Below are positions 41,002 to 51,300 of a stretch of 64,000 nt of DNA, in pieces. Numbering within the stretch: position 1 is the first letter of the stretch; each line of letters opens with the position of its first letter. The notes beneath the pieces are model-generated. The model searched no databases. It was not told where the DNA came from and saw only the letters and a program-made list of their open reading frames with translations. The stretch is from Closterium sp. Naga37s-1 (lineage: Eukaryota; Streptophyta; Zygnematophyceae; Desmidiales; Closteriaceae): assembly GCA_947471745.1 (NCBI GenBank), contig CANJKZ010000768.1:248001-312000 (forward strand), read 5' to 3'. The translations under genes were made by a program, and so were the position numbers.

Positions 41002-42485
41002 CTGCAAAAAGAAACAAACGAACGCATTGTGAGCATCCGTACTGAGCTATCGCGCACAACAGCTAGCGAAAAGCCAGTCGCACCGACTTTGGTGAATCTC
41101 AACCGATGTAGAGTCCCGCGGACGCATCCTCCGATTCCTCCCTGCAATAACTCTGAAGGCAAGATTGACCTGGAGCCTCTCTAAGCGCAACGGTAGCAGG
41201 AATCAAGCTTCCTAATACACGCAGCCACACTCGCAAGAGAGGAATTTAAGGCTCGCATGCGCAATCGAAATGGGTACCAAGGGTTCCTTCGATCACAAGT
41301 TAACAGCGACCTCTGTGCGGCCTTCGGGATTTGCACAGGACAGGACTAAGAAAGGGCCTCATGGTGCACAGGTTCTGAAGGGTGATTCTTGTTTCCCCGC
41401 TATGTGACAATGGAGCTTGAATCATGATGGCTATGCCTGCAGGCAACAGTATATTGCCAGATTCTCCGTCCGAGGAAATACTTGGAAAACGAGGACGGCA
41501 CATGGCAGCTCTCTGCAGATCACGGCTGCAAAATCCTAATCAGTTCGAGTCTGAGCGGTGGACTAGATTGCTCGAACGTTATGCAGGCTTCAATGGCGGC
41601 GGGTTGAGCTCAATAACGAGAACATATCGCTTTACTGGATTGCTGTTGCAATCTCCTTTCAGATTGCCTTGCCTTCGACACCACTCCCCGGCGCTTCAAT
41701 GGCGGCTGACGCTGTACGTGTTCTACAAGGAATAAGTCAGTGCACGTGAAAGGAGCCAGCTTGTCACGGCAAAATCAACATGCAGGCCCTGACTGAGGTG
41801 GATTTCTCAGAGGAATTGTTCGAATTTGAAATTCAGGGCGGAAATCTTGACAGCACATCCGTTTGGGGAGGCAGCGACACAGGTTTGGAAGGGGCAGTCT
41901 GACCCCTGCGAGCGCAAGTTCAGTCCCAAGAGTCAAAATTTGTTTCCGTAGCGAAATGCCAGCTGCGTTACGCAGTTCATTACGAAGTACAAAAAGGCAC
42001 ATTTGATCAGCATTGGCCCACTTCGGTCATTGGTATAGGAACAGAAAAGTGACAATCAAGAGACGATATTCCCTGTGTGCATCCTGCTTCAGAATAAATC
42101 ATGTTTTGTCATAAGGATAGGAAGGCAGAGTACTTTACTGTATGAACAAACATATATCCAGCAAGCTAAGAGTATGCTGATGATGATGTTACTGGGGGCA
42201 CTGGCAGCTGTCAATGCATGTCTCCACTACAATTCTTGTGCTAGTTGCCAGTCCTGGCTGTCCAATACCATGTTCTATCCAGCAAAAGCAAGCTGGATTA
42301 CTTTGTCTTCAAATCTGCAAGATGGTCTACGGTACTTGGTCAGGTCTGGATACAAACCTCTGGGCACATGAATTGGTCCGCACTTAAGTGCATGCAAGAG
42401 CTGAAAAATAAGGTTTGCACTGCTTCTTGGACTTCCAGCCTTGCGCCCACGGGGCCATTGTTGAGGACAGGCAATTCACTAGCCC
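41002..42485. other. Region without recognised genes
   Basis: It may hold upstream exons of the Cache-domain remnant (for example 41300-41503, minus) and the 3' flank of the plastid-protein gene. Open frames are short and unfamiliar, and no RNA gene was seen. Confidence 0.4.
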
Positions 42486-43511
42486 TCAAGCATTCCGCAT
42501 CAAGTACTCATCTACGTTCGCCTTGATGGCGCTCAAAGCACCTTCCGAAGTAAACTTCATTCGGTCATCCTTCACTGTAATCAGCGCCTTAGCCTGAAAT
42601 GCATTCGCGTACGCGTTAGGGTTGCAGAATATCTCGATAAAAACATCCCCGTTACTGACATCCCCAGCGTGGCGAAACTCCATCGTGGTCCATCTCTGTG
42701 GTCGGGTTGCCTTCTCCTTCTCCCGGAAGGTTTGCAGGAGGGTGGATATAGCAGCGTCGAGAGCCTTGGCTTTCTCCACAGAGAAAGGAATGGAGAGACT
42801 CGTTTCACCGATTTGAAATGCAATGGGTGCTTCTGTTGGGAGATAAAAGGGGGCGATATGTTGGTAGTTGGGGATGAAGAGAAAGGCTATAATATGCCGC
42901 GCACATCAGGAAACAGACATCAAAACTTGTTTATCCGAGTGAGATCATAGCTTGGAAAACAGTGAGGTCATGAAAAATGTGGCATGCTTTATATGGACAC
43001 AGTGGTTGTGACAGACGCTTGGCTTGCTTGCCTACAAAACATAATCCCTCGTATCGAAAGGTCACATTCAACCAATTTTTACAATTCGTGTGTCCACATT
43101 CATCCAGTTCTGACAGTCACGCTTCTCCATAATCTCGCCCGTCTCAAGGCACTACTTACCTGAGTTTTTCTAAGCAGAAAGTAGCAGTACATCAAGCAAT
43201 TAATGTGTGAAACTTTGTGTGCGATAGCTTCTGTAAGAAATTCGTCATGATAACTGGAACACAATGCAATCCTCACCTTCGGTGGTCGCTTGGGAACGAA
43301 CAACAGCGCGCCGAGCCACCCGACTGAAGGAGAGGCTCCGTGACTGCCTCCCACTCGTTAAAACGAATCGCCCAACTGAGGCTTGCGACAGGCTAAAGGA
43401 GCTAGACGCGGGAGAAACTAGCTGCACCGTTTTCTTGCTGGTGCTGGTCGCTGCGCGAGAAACGGAAAGGGATTCACAACGCGGATGGGGAGTGGCGACT
43501 GCCTGTGCCAT
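42486..43511 (-). CDS. Chloroplast-targeted protein of unknown function (two exons)
   Basis: Exon 1 (43277-43511) and exon 2 (42486-42832) join across a gtgagg...caacag intron to give 193 residues. The N-terminus (MAQAVATPHPRCESLSVSRA) is rich in Ser, Thr, Val and Arg and poor in acidic residues for about 75 residues. It ends with RRAVVRSQATTEEAP, which fits a chloroplast transit peptide. The mature part starts IAFQIGETSLSIPFSVEKAK and contains TMEFRHAGDVSNGDVFIEIF, YANAFQAKALITVKDD and EGALSAIKANVDEYLMRNA. I do not recognise the family. The compact soluble domain of about 115 residues suggests a stromal or thylakoid-associated factor. The gene lacks the exon duplications of its neighbours. 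Confidence 0.82.
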
Positions 43512-44014
43512 CTCGACGAGAAACGATGTGGACCGGTCGAGCAGGAAGAAAATAAGCCAAAGAAAGTTCCTGACAGCCTCGGAATCAGGTGTAAGATATG
43601 TAGAACCAAGACCACTAGATAGACGTTTTTTTAGTAATCAAATGTCATGGTCTGGTTGAGATATATCCAGCTCCACAAGGTTGCTCTGTGGGCGAGGGAG
43701 CGGAGTGGAGAGGGTGTGGGTGCGAAAAATTGCTGCATTTGGGGTTTACGAATCGCATGCTGACAGGGACTGAAAGTGCCAGAGTGAAATGCTGGCGATC
43801 TGGAGAGAAGAAATGAGCGGGTGACGCGTGGAACGCACCGATCTGAGAGGGGTGAATGAGTCAGCACTGGTCACGCGTCATTCAGGAACCTGTGGATTTG
43901 TGGGCTGTCCCAAATATGTAGAAAACATCTCAGCTAGTTGAATTTCGCAATGAATAAACTTGCACTAGTAACAATTGCAGAAATGTAGATTCTGCGTCCC
44001 AAGACATCACACTA
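43512..44014. other. Intergenic region upstream of the plastid-protein gene
   Basis: About 500 bp between two minus-strand genes. It should contain the promoter of the plastid-protein gene and the 3' UTR of the TMEM222-like gene. No motif stands out. Confidence 0.4.
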
Positions 44015-47000
44015 TCAAGTGCTCCGCACCAAGCCCTTGAATCCATATGTTCCAAAAACAAACCACCCAACCAAAAGAGCTGAAAATCCCAACCAGAAGA
44101 CAACAAACGTAAGTCCTGCCGAGTAGATCCCGAGAACCATCACTATTACGAAGGGTGCAAATGCCCCTATCATTGCTCTGTTACTGACCCATTTACCACT
44201 GAGAAACAAAAGCGCAGCAAGCTCCACCACATTCCAATTCGCGCTTCCGTTGTAGGCCATCCGATTGAGGCAGCAAGCCACAAAAGAATGGCAATTAGAG
44301 GTGAAAATGTTGTAGAAAGCATGCTGATATGTGCGTACTGTTGCTGCTAAAGCCTGGTCCCAGCTCTGAGACGTGCCATAGTCTGCATGGAAAAAGGGCG
44401 TGCTGCAGATGTGCCCTGACAAGTTGGATGGCAGACATGCCTGGTAGGGGAGCATGCAGCCCAGACAGAAGATGGGAAGGGATGCAATGCAAAGCGAAGA
44501 AAGGAAGGATACCACGCAGAAGGGAAGAGGGAAAGGATGCAATGAAGAGGGAAGGAGGAGGGGAAGGATGGAACGCAGAGGGAAGGAGGGGAAGGATCAA
44601 ATGCAGCAGGAAGGAGGGGGGAAGGATAGGAAGGAACGCAGTGGGAAGGAAGGGAAGGATGCAATGAACGGAAGACGGGGAGGGATGGAATGCAGAAGGA
44701 AGGAGGGGAAGGATACAAGCAAGCGGGAAGGAGGGTAAGGATGGAACGCAGTGGGAAGGAGGGGAAGGAAGGATGCAATGAAGAGGAAAGGAAGGGAAGG
44801 ATGCAGTGAAGAGGGAAGGACGGGATGGATACACTGAAGAGGGAAGGACGGGATGGATACACTGAAGAGGGAAGGACGGGATGGATACACTGAAGAGGGA
44901 AGGACGGGATGGATACACTGAAGAGGGAAGGACGGGATGGATACACTGAAGAGGGAAGGACGGGATGGATACACTGAAGAGGGAAGGACGGGATGGATAC
45001 ACTGAAGAGGGAAGGACGGGATGGATACACTGAAGAGGGAAGGACGGGATGGATACACTGAAGAGGGAAGGACGGGATGGATACACTGAAGAGGGAAGGA
45101 CGGGATGGATACACTGAAGAGGGAAGGACGGGATGGATACACTGAAGAGGGAAGGACGGGATGGATACACTGAAGAGGGAAGGACGGGATGGATACACTG
45201 AAGAGGGAAGGACGGGATGGATACACTGAAGAGGGAAGGACGGGATGGATACACTGAAGAGGGAAGGACGGGATGGATACACTGAAGAGGGAAGGACGGG
45301 ATGGATACACTGAAGAGGGAAGGACGGGATGGATACACTGAAGAGGGAAGGACGGGATGGATACACTGAAGAGGGAAGGACGGGATGGATACACTGAAGA
45401 GGGAAGGACGGGATGGATACACTGAAGAGGGAAGGACGGGATGGATACACTGAAGAGGGAAGGACGGGATGGATACACTGAAGAGGGAAGGACGGGATGG
45501 ATACACTGAAGAGGGAAGGACGGGATGGATACACTGAAGAGGGAAGGACGGGATGGATACACTGAAGAGGGAAGGACGGGATGGATACACTGAAGAGGGA
45601 AGGACGGGATGGATACACTGAAGAGGGAAGGACGGGATGGATACACTGAAGAGGGAAGGACGGGATGGATACACTGAAGAGGGAAGGACGGGATGGATAC
45701 ACTGAAGAGGGAAGGACGGGATGGATACACTGAAGAGGGAAGGACGGGATGGATACACTGAAGAGGGAAGGACGGGATGGATACACTGAAGAGGGAAGGA
45801 CGGGATGGATACACTGAAGAGGGAAGGACGGGATGGATACACTGAAGAGGGAAGGACGGGATGGATACACTGAAGAGGGAAGGACGGGATGGATACACTG
45901 AAGAGGGAAGGACGGGATGGATACACTGAAGAGGGAAGGACGGGATGGATACACTGAAGAGGGAAGGACGGGATGGATACACTGAAGAGGGAAGGACGGG
46001 ATGGATACACTGAAGAGGGAAGGACGGGATGGATACACTGAAGAGGGAAGGACGGGATGGATACACTGAAGAGGGAAGGACGGGATGGATACACTGAAGA
46101 GGGAAGGACGGGATGGATACACTGAAGAGGGAAGGACGGGATGGATACACTGAAGAGGGAAGGACGGGATGGATACACTGAAGAGGGAAGGACGGGATGG
46201 ATACACTGAAGAGGGAAGGACGGGATGGATACACTGAAGAGGGAAGGACGGGATGGATACACTGAAGAGGGAAGGACGGGATGGATACACTGAAGAGGGA
46301 AGGACGGGATGGATACACTGAAGAGGGAAGGACGGGATGGATACACTGAAGAGGGAAGGACGGGATGGATACACTGAAGAGGGAAGGACGGGATGGATAC
46401 ACTGAAGAGGGAAGGACGGGATGGATACACTGAAGAGGGAAGGACGGGATGGATACACTGAAGAGGGAAGGACGGGATGGATACACTGAAGAGGGAAGGA
46501 CGGGATGGATACACTGAAGAGGGAAGGACGGGATGGATACACTGAAGAGGGAAGGACGGGATGGATACACTGAAGAGGGAAGGACGGGATGGATACACTG
46601 AAGAGGGAAGGACGGGATGGATACACTGAAGAGGGAAAGACGGGATGGATACACTGAAGAGGGAAGGACGGGATGGATACACTGAAGAGGGAAGGACGGG
46701 ATGGATACACTGAAGAGGGAAGGACGGGATGGATACACTGAAGAGGGAAGGACGGGATGGATACACTGAAGAGGGAAGGACGGGATGGATACACTGAAGA
46801 GGGAAGGACGGGATGGATACACTGAAGAGGGAAGGACGGGATGGATACACTGAAGAGGGAAGGACGGGATGGATACACTGAAGAGGGAAGGACGGGATGG
46901 ATACACTGAAGAGGGAAGGACGGGATGGATCCACGTACCTTAGCTGGGTCTAACTGAAGGTATCGCGAGGCAGCTCCAAACGCGAAATTATCCACGCAGA

Positions 47001-47421
47001 CGAAATACGACCCTGCAAAGTCCAGAATGGTGCCGTCCTCCCGGCAAATCCCTAGGTGGCCGATGAACGGCACGAGCCACGCTATCACTGGCAGCGGCGT
47101 CCAGACCAGGCAGTAGGGGAATTTACCCGCGCCAGGGTTCACGGGAGGGAGATCGACTCGATTGACCAAGTAGCGATCGGCATGATCCGCATCTGGGTTT
47201 GGAGTAGAGTTAATCACTGTAGACGTGTTGTTTTTCTTGCTGCTGAATCCATGGCTTTCGCCATCGCTGACACCGTTATGGTGATCAGGGTAAGTTTCTG
47301 GATGTTGGGAGTAATTGTCTGAAAAGCTAATTGATAGCGCCGTGTGCTCGTTGGAGGTGTCAGGAGGGTTAGAAGGCAGCATGTCGTGGGTGCGGCTGGT
47401 GGCTTCCGTTGGTCTCTTCAT
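44015..47421 (-). CDS. TMEM222/DUF778-family membrane protein (two exons)
   Basis: Exon 1 (46939-47421) and exon 2 (44015-44440) join in phase 0 to encode 302 residues. After a polar N-terminus of about 100 residues come [18 protein letters not shown] and [18 protein letters not shown], followed by [20 protein letters not shown] and a gtacgt donor. Exon 2 carries [37 protein letters not shown] and two hydrophobic segments ending [20 protein letters not shown]. The CHSFV and [10 protein letters not shown] blocks are characteristic of TMEM222 (plant RTH-like) proteins. These resemble the papain-like LRAT/NlpC fold; enzymatic activity is unproven. The single intron is filled with a minisatellite. 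The gene is divergent from the methyltransferase gene, with about 0.9 kb between starts. Confidence 0.9.
44460..44807. repeat. Diverged purine-rich repeats beside the 28-bp array
   Basis: Units such as GGAAGGAGGGGAAGGAT with GGAACGCAG or GCAATGAAG endings recur with many changes. They look like an older, decayed part of the 28-bp array and lie next to the acceptor of the TMEM222-like intron. Confidence 0.75.
44808..46930. repeat. 28-bp minisatellite, about 75 copies, in the TMEM222-like intron
   Basis: The 28-bp unit starts GAAGAGGGAAGGACGGGATG and repeats for 2.1 kb. The only variant I noticed is one G-to-A change near 46637. As 28 is not a multiple of three and the minus strand lacks stops in any frame of the unit, all three frames stay open. 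This produces very long artificial open frames with a 28-residue period. The tract starts within ten bases of the intron donor. Confidence 0.97.
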
Positions 47422-48327
47422 AGTAATCGCACTCTACGGTTGGACCGATCGGAACTGCTGGCGAATCTCAACTAGGATTGACTGGTCTAATTCAGTATCA
47501 GTTGATTTTAGAAAACCAAGAAGACAGTTTAGAAACTTATGCGATGCGGCGCGACTTTAGGGCAAGCTGGCCTGTTTCACTTCTTCGGTGTCAGAGCGAT
47601 CCCATAAACGCTGCCTCGATATTACGTCCTCGCAAGGTCGGTGTTTTGGTAGAACTGAATGCTCTCCTCAAGGGTGTTGCAGGTGGGTGTGCGAATCATT
47701 TTTGCGAAATACCATCAGTTCCACACCACACTATAAGCACCTGTGACTCTTGTAACGAATGTCGGTCACGGAATAATCAATTTCATCTGTACAAGCCAAC
47801 CTCATCACAACGGAAGCTCGTTTTTACCGACTTCGCCCCCTCGATTGAGTGTCGCTCGTTACCGCTTGACACCTTCCCTTTGAGTGCGAATCGCTTGTGT
47901 TGTTGTCTGCGATGTACTTGATTCTGATTGGCGAATGGCGCATGCATCCTCTCCTCAGGGCGTGTCGCAGAGTACATTTTCTGAGGTCCTCGGTTCTTCA
48001 TATTCCAGGTCTCAACGCTACGCATATATCTCAACCGTTTTGAAACGTACTATACACCTATTACTGGGAGCAAGGGTAAAACACGGCCCAGGGTCACATG
48101 CGCCTAGCATCTCATCCTTGCTCCTTGCTTGGTTCTTGCTCAGGCGGGTTAGGAACCTTTTACTTACCTTGTCCCATTCCTCCCCGATCCCTCACGCAGT
48201 ATCTGAAATTCGGGTGTTTGGTTTGGTTTCCACATAAAAAACATACTTAGTCTGGCAATTTGGTGTTTTGATTGAGAAACAATCGGCCTTACGAAAGCAA
48301 TCCATCGCTCCAGCTGGGGAAAACAAA
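47422..48327. promoter_or_regulatory. Divergent promoter region, TMEM222-like / methyltransferase
   Basis: About 900 bp separates the two divergent start codons, so both promoters must lie here. No repeats of the kind filling the neighbouring introns occur in it. I could not assign a TATA box or specific elements. Confidence 0.5.
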
Positions 48328-51300
48328 ATGGGCGCCCCTCTCCCGAACGAGTCGCCGTCGCCGTCGCCGCGTCGCCACGAGTCGCAGAAGCGACGCGCGA
48401 ATCCGTACATCGTCGCAGGCGCGTTGCTGGTCGTCGCATTCCTGGGCGTTCAGTACAACTCGTCGCAATCATGCGACTCGGAGCTGCAGCTTCAGCGACA
48501 GGCTCCAGACGACTCCCCGGGCCGGTTATCCGCGTTACAGCCATACTACGCTAAGGCGCAAAGCGATCTCGATTCCGAGCTGTGCCGCGCGGAAGCGGCA
48601 TACGCGGCGAATAAGGCGCGTCGCGTGGCGTCGTTTAACGGTCTTCTCCAGCCGGCAGTGCTGTCCGTTGCTGATATGCTGACTAAGGCTCTCGCCCCCA
48701 TGTACCCTTGCCCCCGCGAACAACGGATTGGCGTGTGGGGGGAAGGCGGAAAGGTGAGGCGAGGAGGATGGGTTAGGAGATGGGAAGGAAGAATTAGTGG
48801 GAAAGAAAGATTGTAGGGTGGGATGCGAAAGTTGGGAGGGAATTGGGGTGAGGGGGGGCATGGAAGCAGCCAGCCGTGCTGTCCGTTGCTGACATGCTGA
48901 CTAAGGCCATCGCTCCCATGTACCCCTGCCCCCGAACAACGGCTTGGCGTGTGGGGGGAAGGCGGAAAGGTGAGAAAGGAGGGGTGGAAGAGGGGAATGG
49001 GAAAGGGTAAGGCACTGGGGACGGTGGAAGAGGAGTGGAAGGAAAATTGGGGTCGAGAGGGTGCGAGAGTGGGCAAAGGGGAAATGAAGTGGGAGAGGGA
49101 TGGGAGGGTACTGGGTGGGGAGGAAGGGAATCAGCTGGCCGTGCTGTCCGTTCCTGATATTTTCACTAAAGCTATTGCTCCCCATGCCATTGAAGTAGTG
49201 TGCTGAGGCGTCTCAAAGCACTACTTCATTCACGTGGCTGTCCGGTTCCTGCTATCCTCACTATGGCTATTGCTCCCATGCACCCCTGCCTTCTCTCTCC
49301 TCCCTCGCCGCCCACTGTCTTTTGTCCCCTTCCCATTCCCAATTCCCCATCCCCTCTTCCCATTCCCCCTTCCTTTCTGCTTTGTCTTCGTGCACCCAAT
49401 CCTACCTTCCCCTCCCTCCACACTCTTCTTCTCCGGAAGTTGGCACCCCACCCCTTTTCCTTCCTCGTCCTCCCCACCTCACCCCCTTCCCCCCCGCTCC
49501 TCCTCCCCACCTCTTGTTCTCCGGCAGTTGGCAACCCACCCCTTTCCCCTTCCTCATTCTCCCCCCATCCTCCCCCCCTCTTCTCCCCCCCGCTCCTCCT
49601 CTCTCCCTCTTGTTCTACTGCAGTGGGTCTGCATGCTGCCGACTGCCTTCGAAAACAAACCTGTAGTCTACAGGTGCGTGCGTGGGGGTGGCGGAGAGGG
49701 GGTTTGGGGAGGGGTGGGTGTTGACGTGTCTGTGGGTGGGTGGTGGGTCAAAAAGGGAGGGTCGAACGAGTCTCTTCCCCCCAACCACCGTGCTCTGCGC
49801 CAGTGTTTTGAGACGTCTCAAAAGCCACGTGATTGAACTAGTGTTTTGAGACGTCTCAAAAGCCACGTGATTGAACTAGTGTTTTGAGACGTCTCAAAAC
49901 ATGCTCTGCGCCAGTGGGTCTGCATGCTGGCAACGGCCTTCCAAACCAAACCCGTGTTGCACAGGTGCGTGTGTGGGGGTGGGGGAGAAGGGGTTTGGGG
50001 AATGGGGAGTGTGTCTATTCCCCCCTACAATCTTGCTCTGCGCCAGTGGGTCTGCATGCTGCCACCTGCCTTTCAAACCAAACCCGTATTCCACAGGTGC
50101 GTGTGAGTGTGCGTATGGGGGGAATGGGGGGGACGGTGTACGCGTCTCGGTGGGTGCGTGGGTGGCTGGCTGGGTGGGGAGTATGAGCAGCAAGGAGAAC
50201 TGCTTGTTCCTGTTCGTGCAGAAAAATGCTTTTGAGTCGCGCCAAAGGCTTTTGAGTCGCCCCAAAGGCTGGCTGGGGGGGGAGTATGAGCAGCAAGGAG
50301 AACTGTTTTTTCCCGAGCTCTGTTCGTGCAGACAACTTTTGAGGCGCCTCAAAAGAACTGTTTTTTCCTGAGCTCTGTTCGTGCAGACAACTTTTGAGGC
50401 GCCTCAAAAGAACTGCTTTTTCCCGAGCTCTGTTCGTGCAGGAAATTTCTCCCCCCTCCCTCCCCCACCCTCTCCAAGGTGACTTTTGAGTCGACTCACA
50501 AGTCACGTCGCAAGGAGAACTGCTTTTTCCCTAGCTCTGTTCCCCCCCCCCCCCCCCACCCCCCCCTCCCCCGCCACCTTTTCCACCCCACACCTTCCTC
50601 CTCTTGTCCAAGCCAGTGTGGGCAGCAAGGAGAGCTACTCGTTTGAAGAGGATGTTTCCAAAGCCACAGGCGCCGTACCCCTCACCTTCGACCCATTCAT
50701 TCCCCAAGAGACCCTTCCGCTCTTGTTTTTCCTGCTCCCCTCACACCCAAATGCCTGTGTGGGCAGCAAGGAGAGCTACTCAAGCAAGGAGAGCTACTCG
50801 TTTGAAGAGGATATCGCCAAAGCCACAGGGGCCGATTTTTGAGTCGACTCATAAATCGGCAGCAAGGAGAGCTACTCGTGCGAGGAAGATATCGCCAAAG
50901 CCACAGGGGCTACCCCGTTCACCTTTGACCCTTTCATCTCCCAAGAGACACTTGCCTTCTCAGCACCACCCTTCCCTTCCTATTCCCCCTGCTTCCGCCT
51001 CCATCCCCATCCACCCCACTCCCCTCACACCCAAATGCCAGTGTGGGCAGCAAGGAGAGCTACTCGTGCGAGGAGGATATCGCCAAAGCCACAGGCGCCA
51101 TCCCCCTCACCTTCGGCCCTTTCATCTCCCACGAGGCACCGCAACGCATGCTGACCCTTCCCCTGCTTTCTTTCCCCTGCATCCCCCCCTTTCCCACCCT
51201 CCCCCTTCCCTCCCATCCCCACAGTGTGGGCAGCAAGGAGAGCTACTCGTTTGAGGAGGATATCGCCAAAGCCACAGGCGCCATCCCCCTCACCTTCGGC

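Noticed and set aside
44295-47421. Very long minus-strand open frames (769 to 1024 residues) with a 28-residue repeat
   Set aside because: They read through the 28-bp minisatellite in the TMEM222-like intron. All three frames are open only because the unit lacks stops, and the splice sites on both sides fit the conserved protein.
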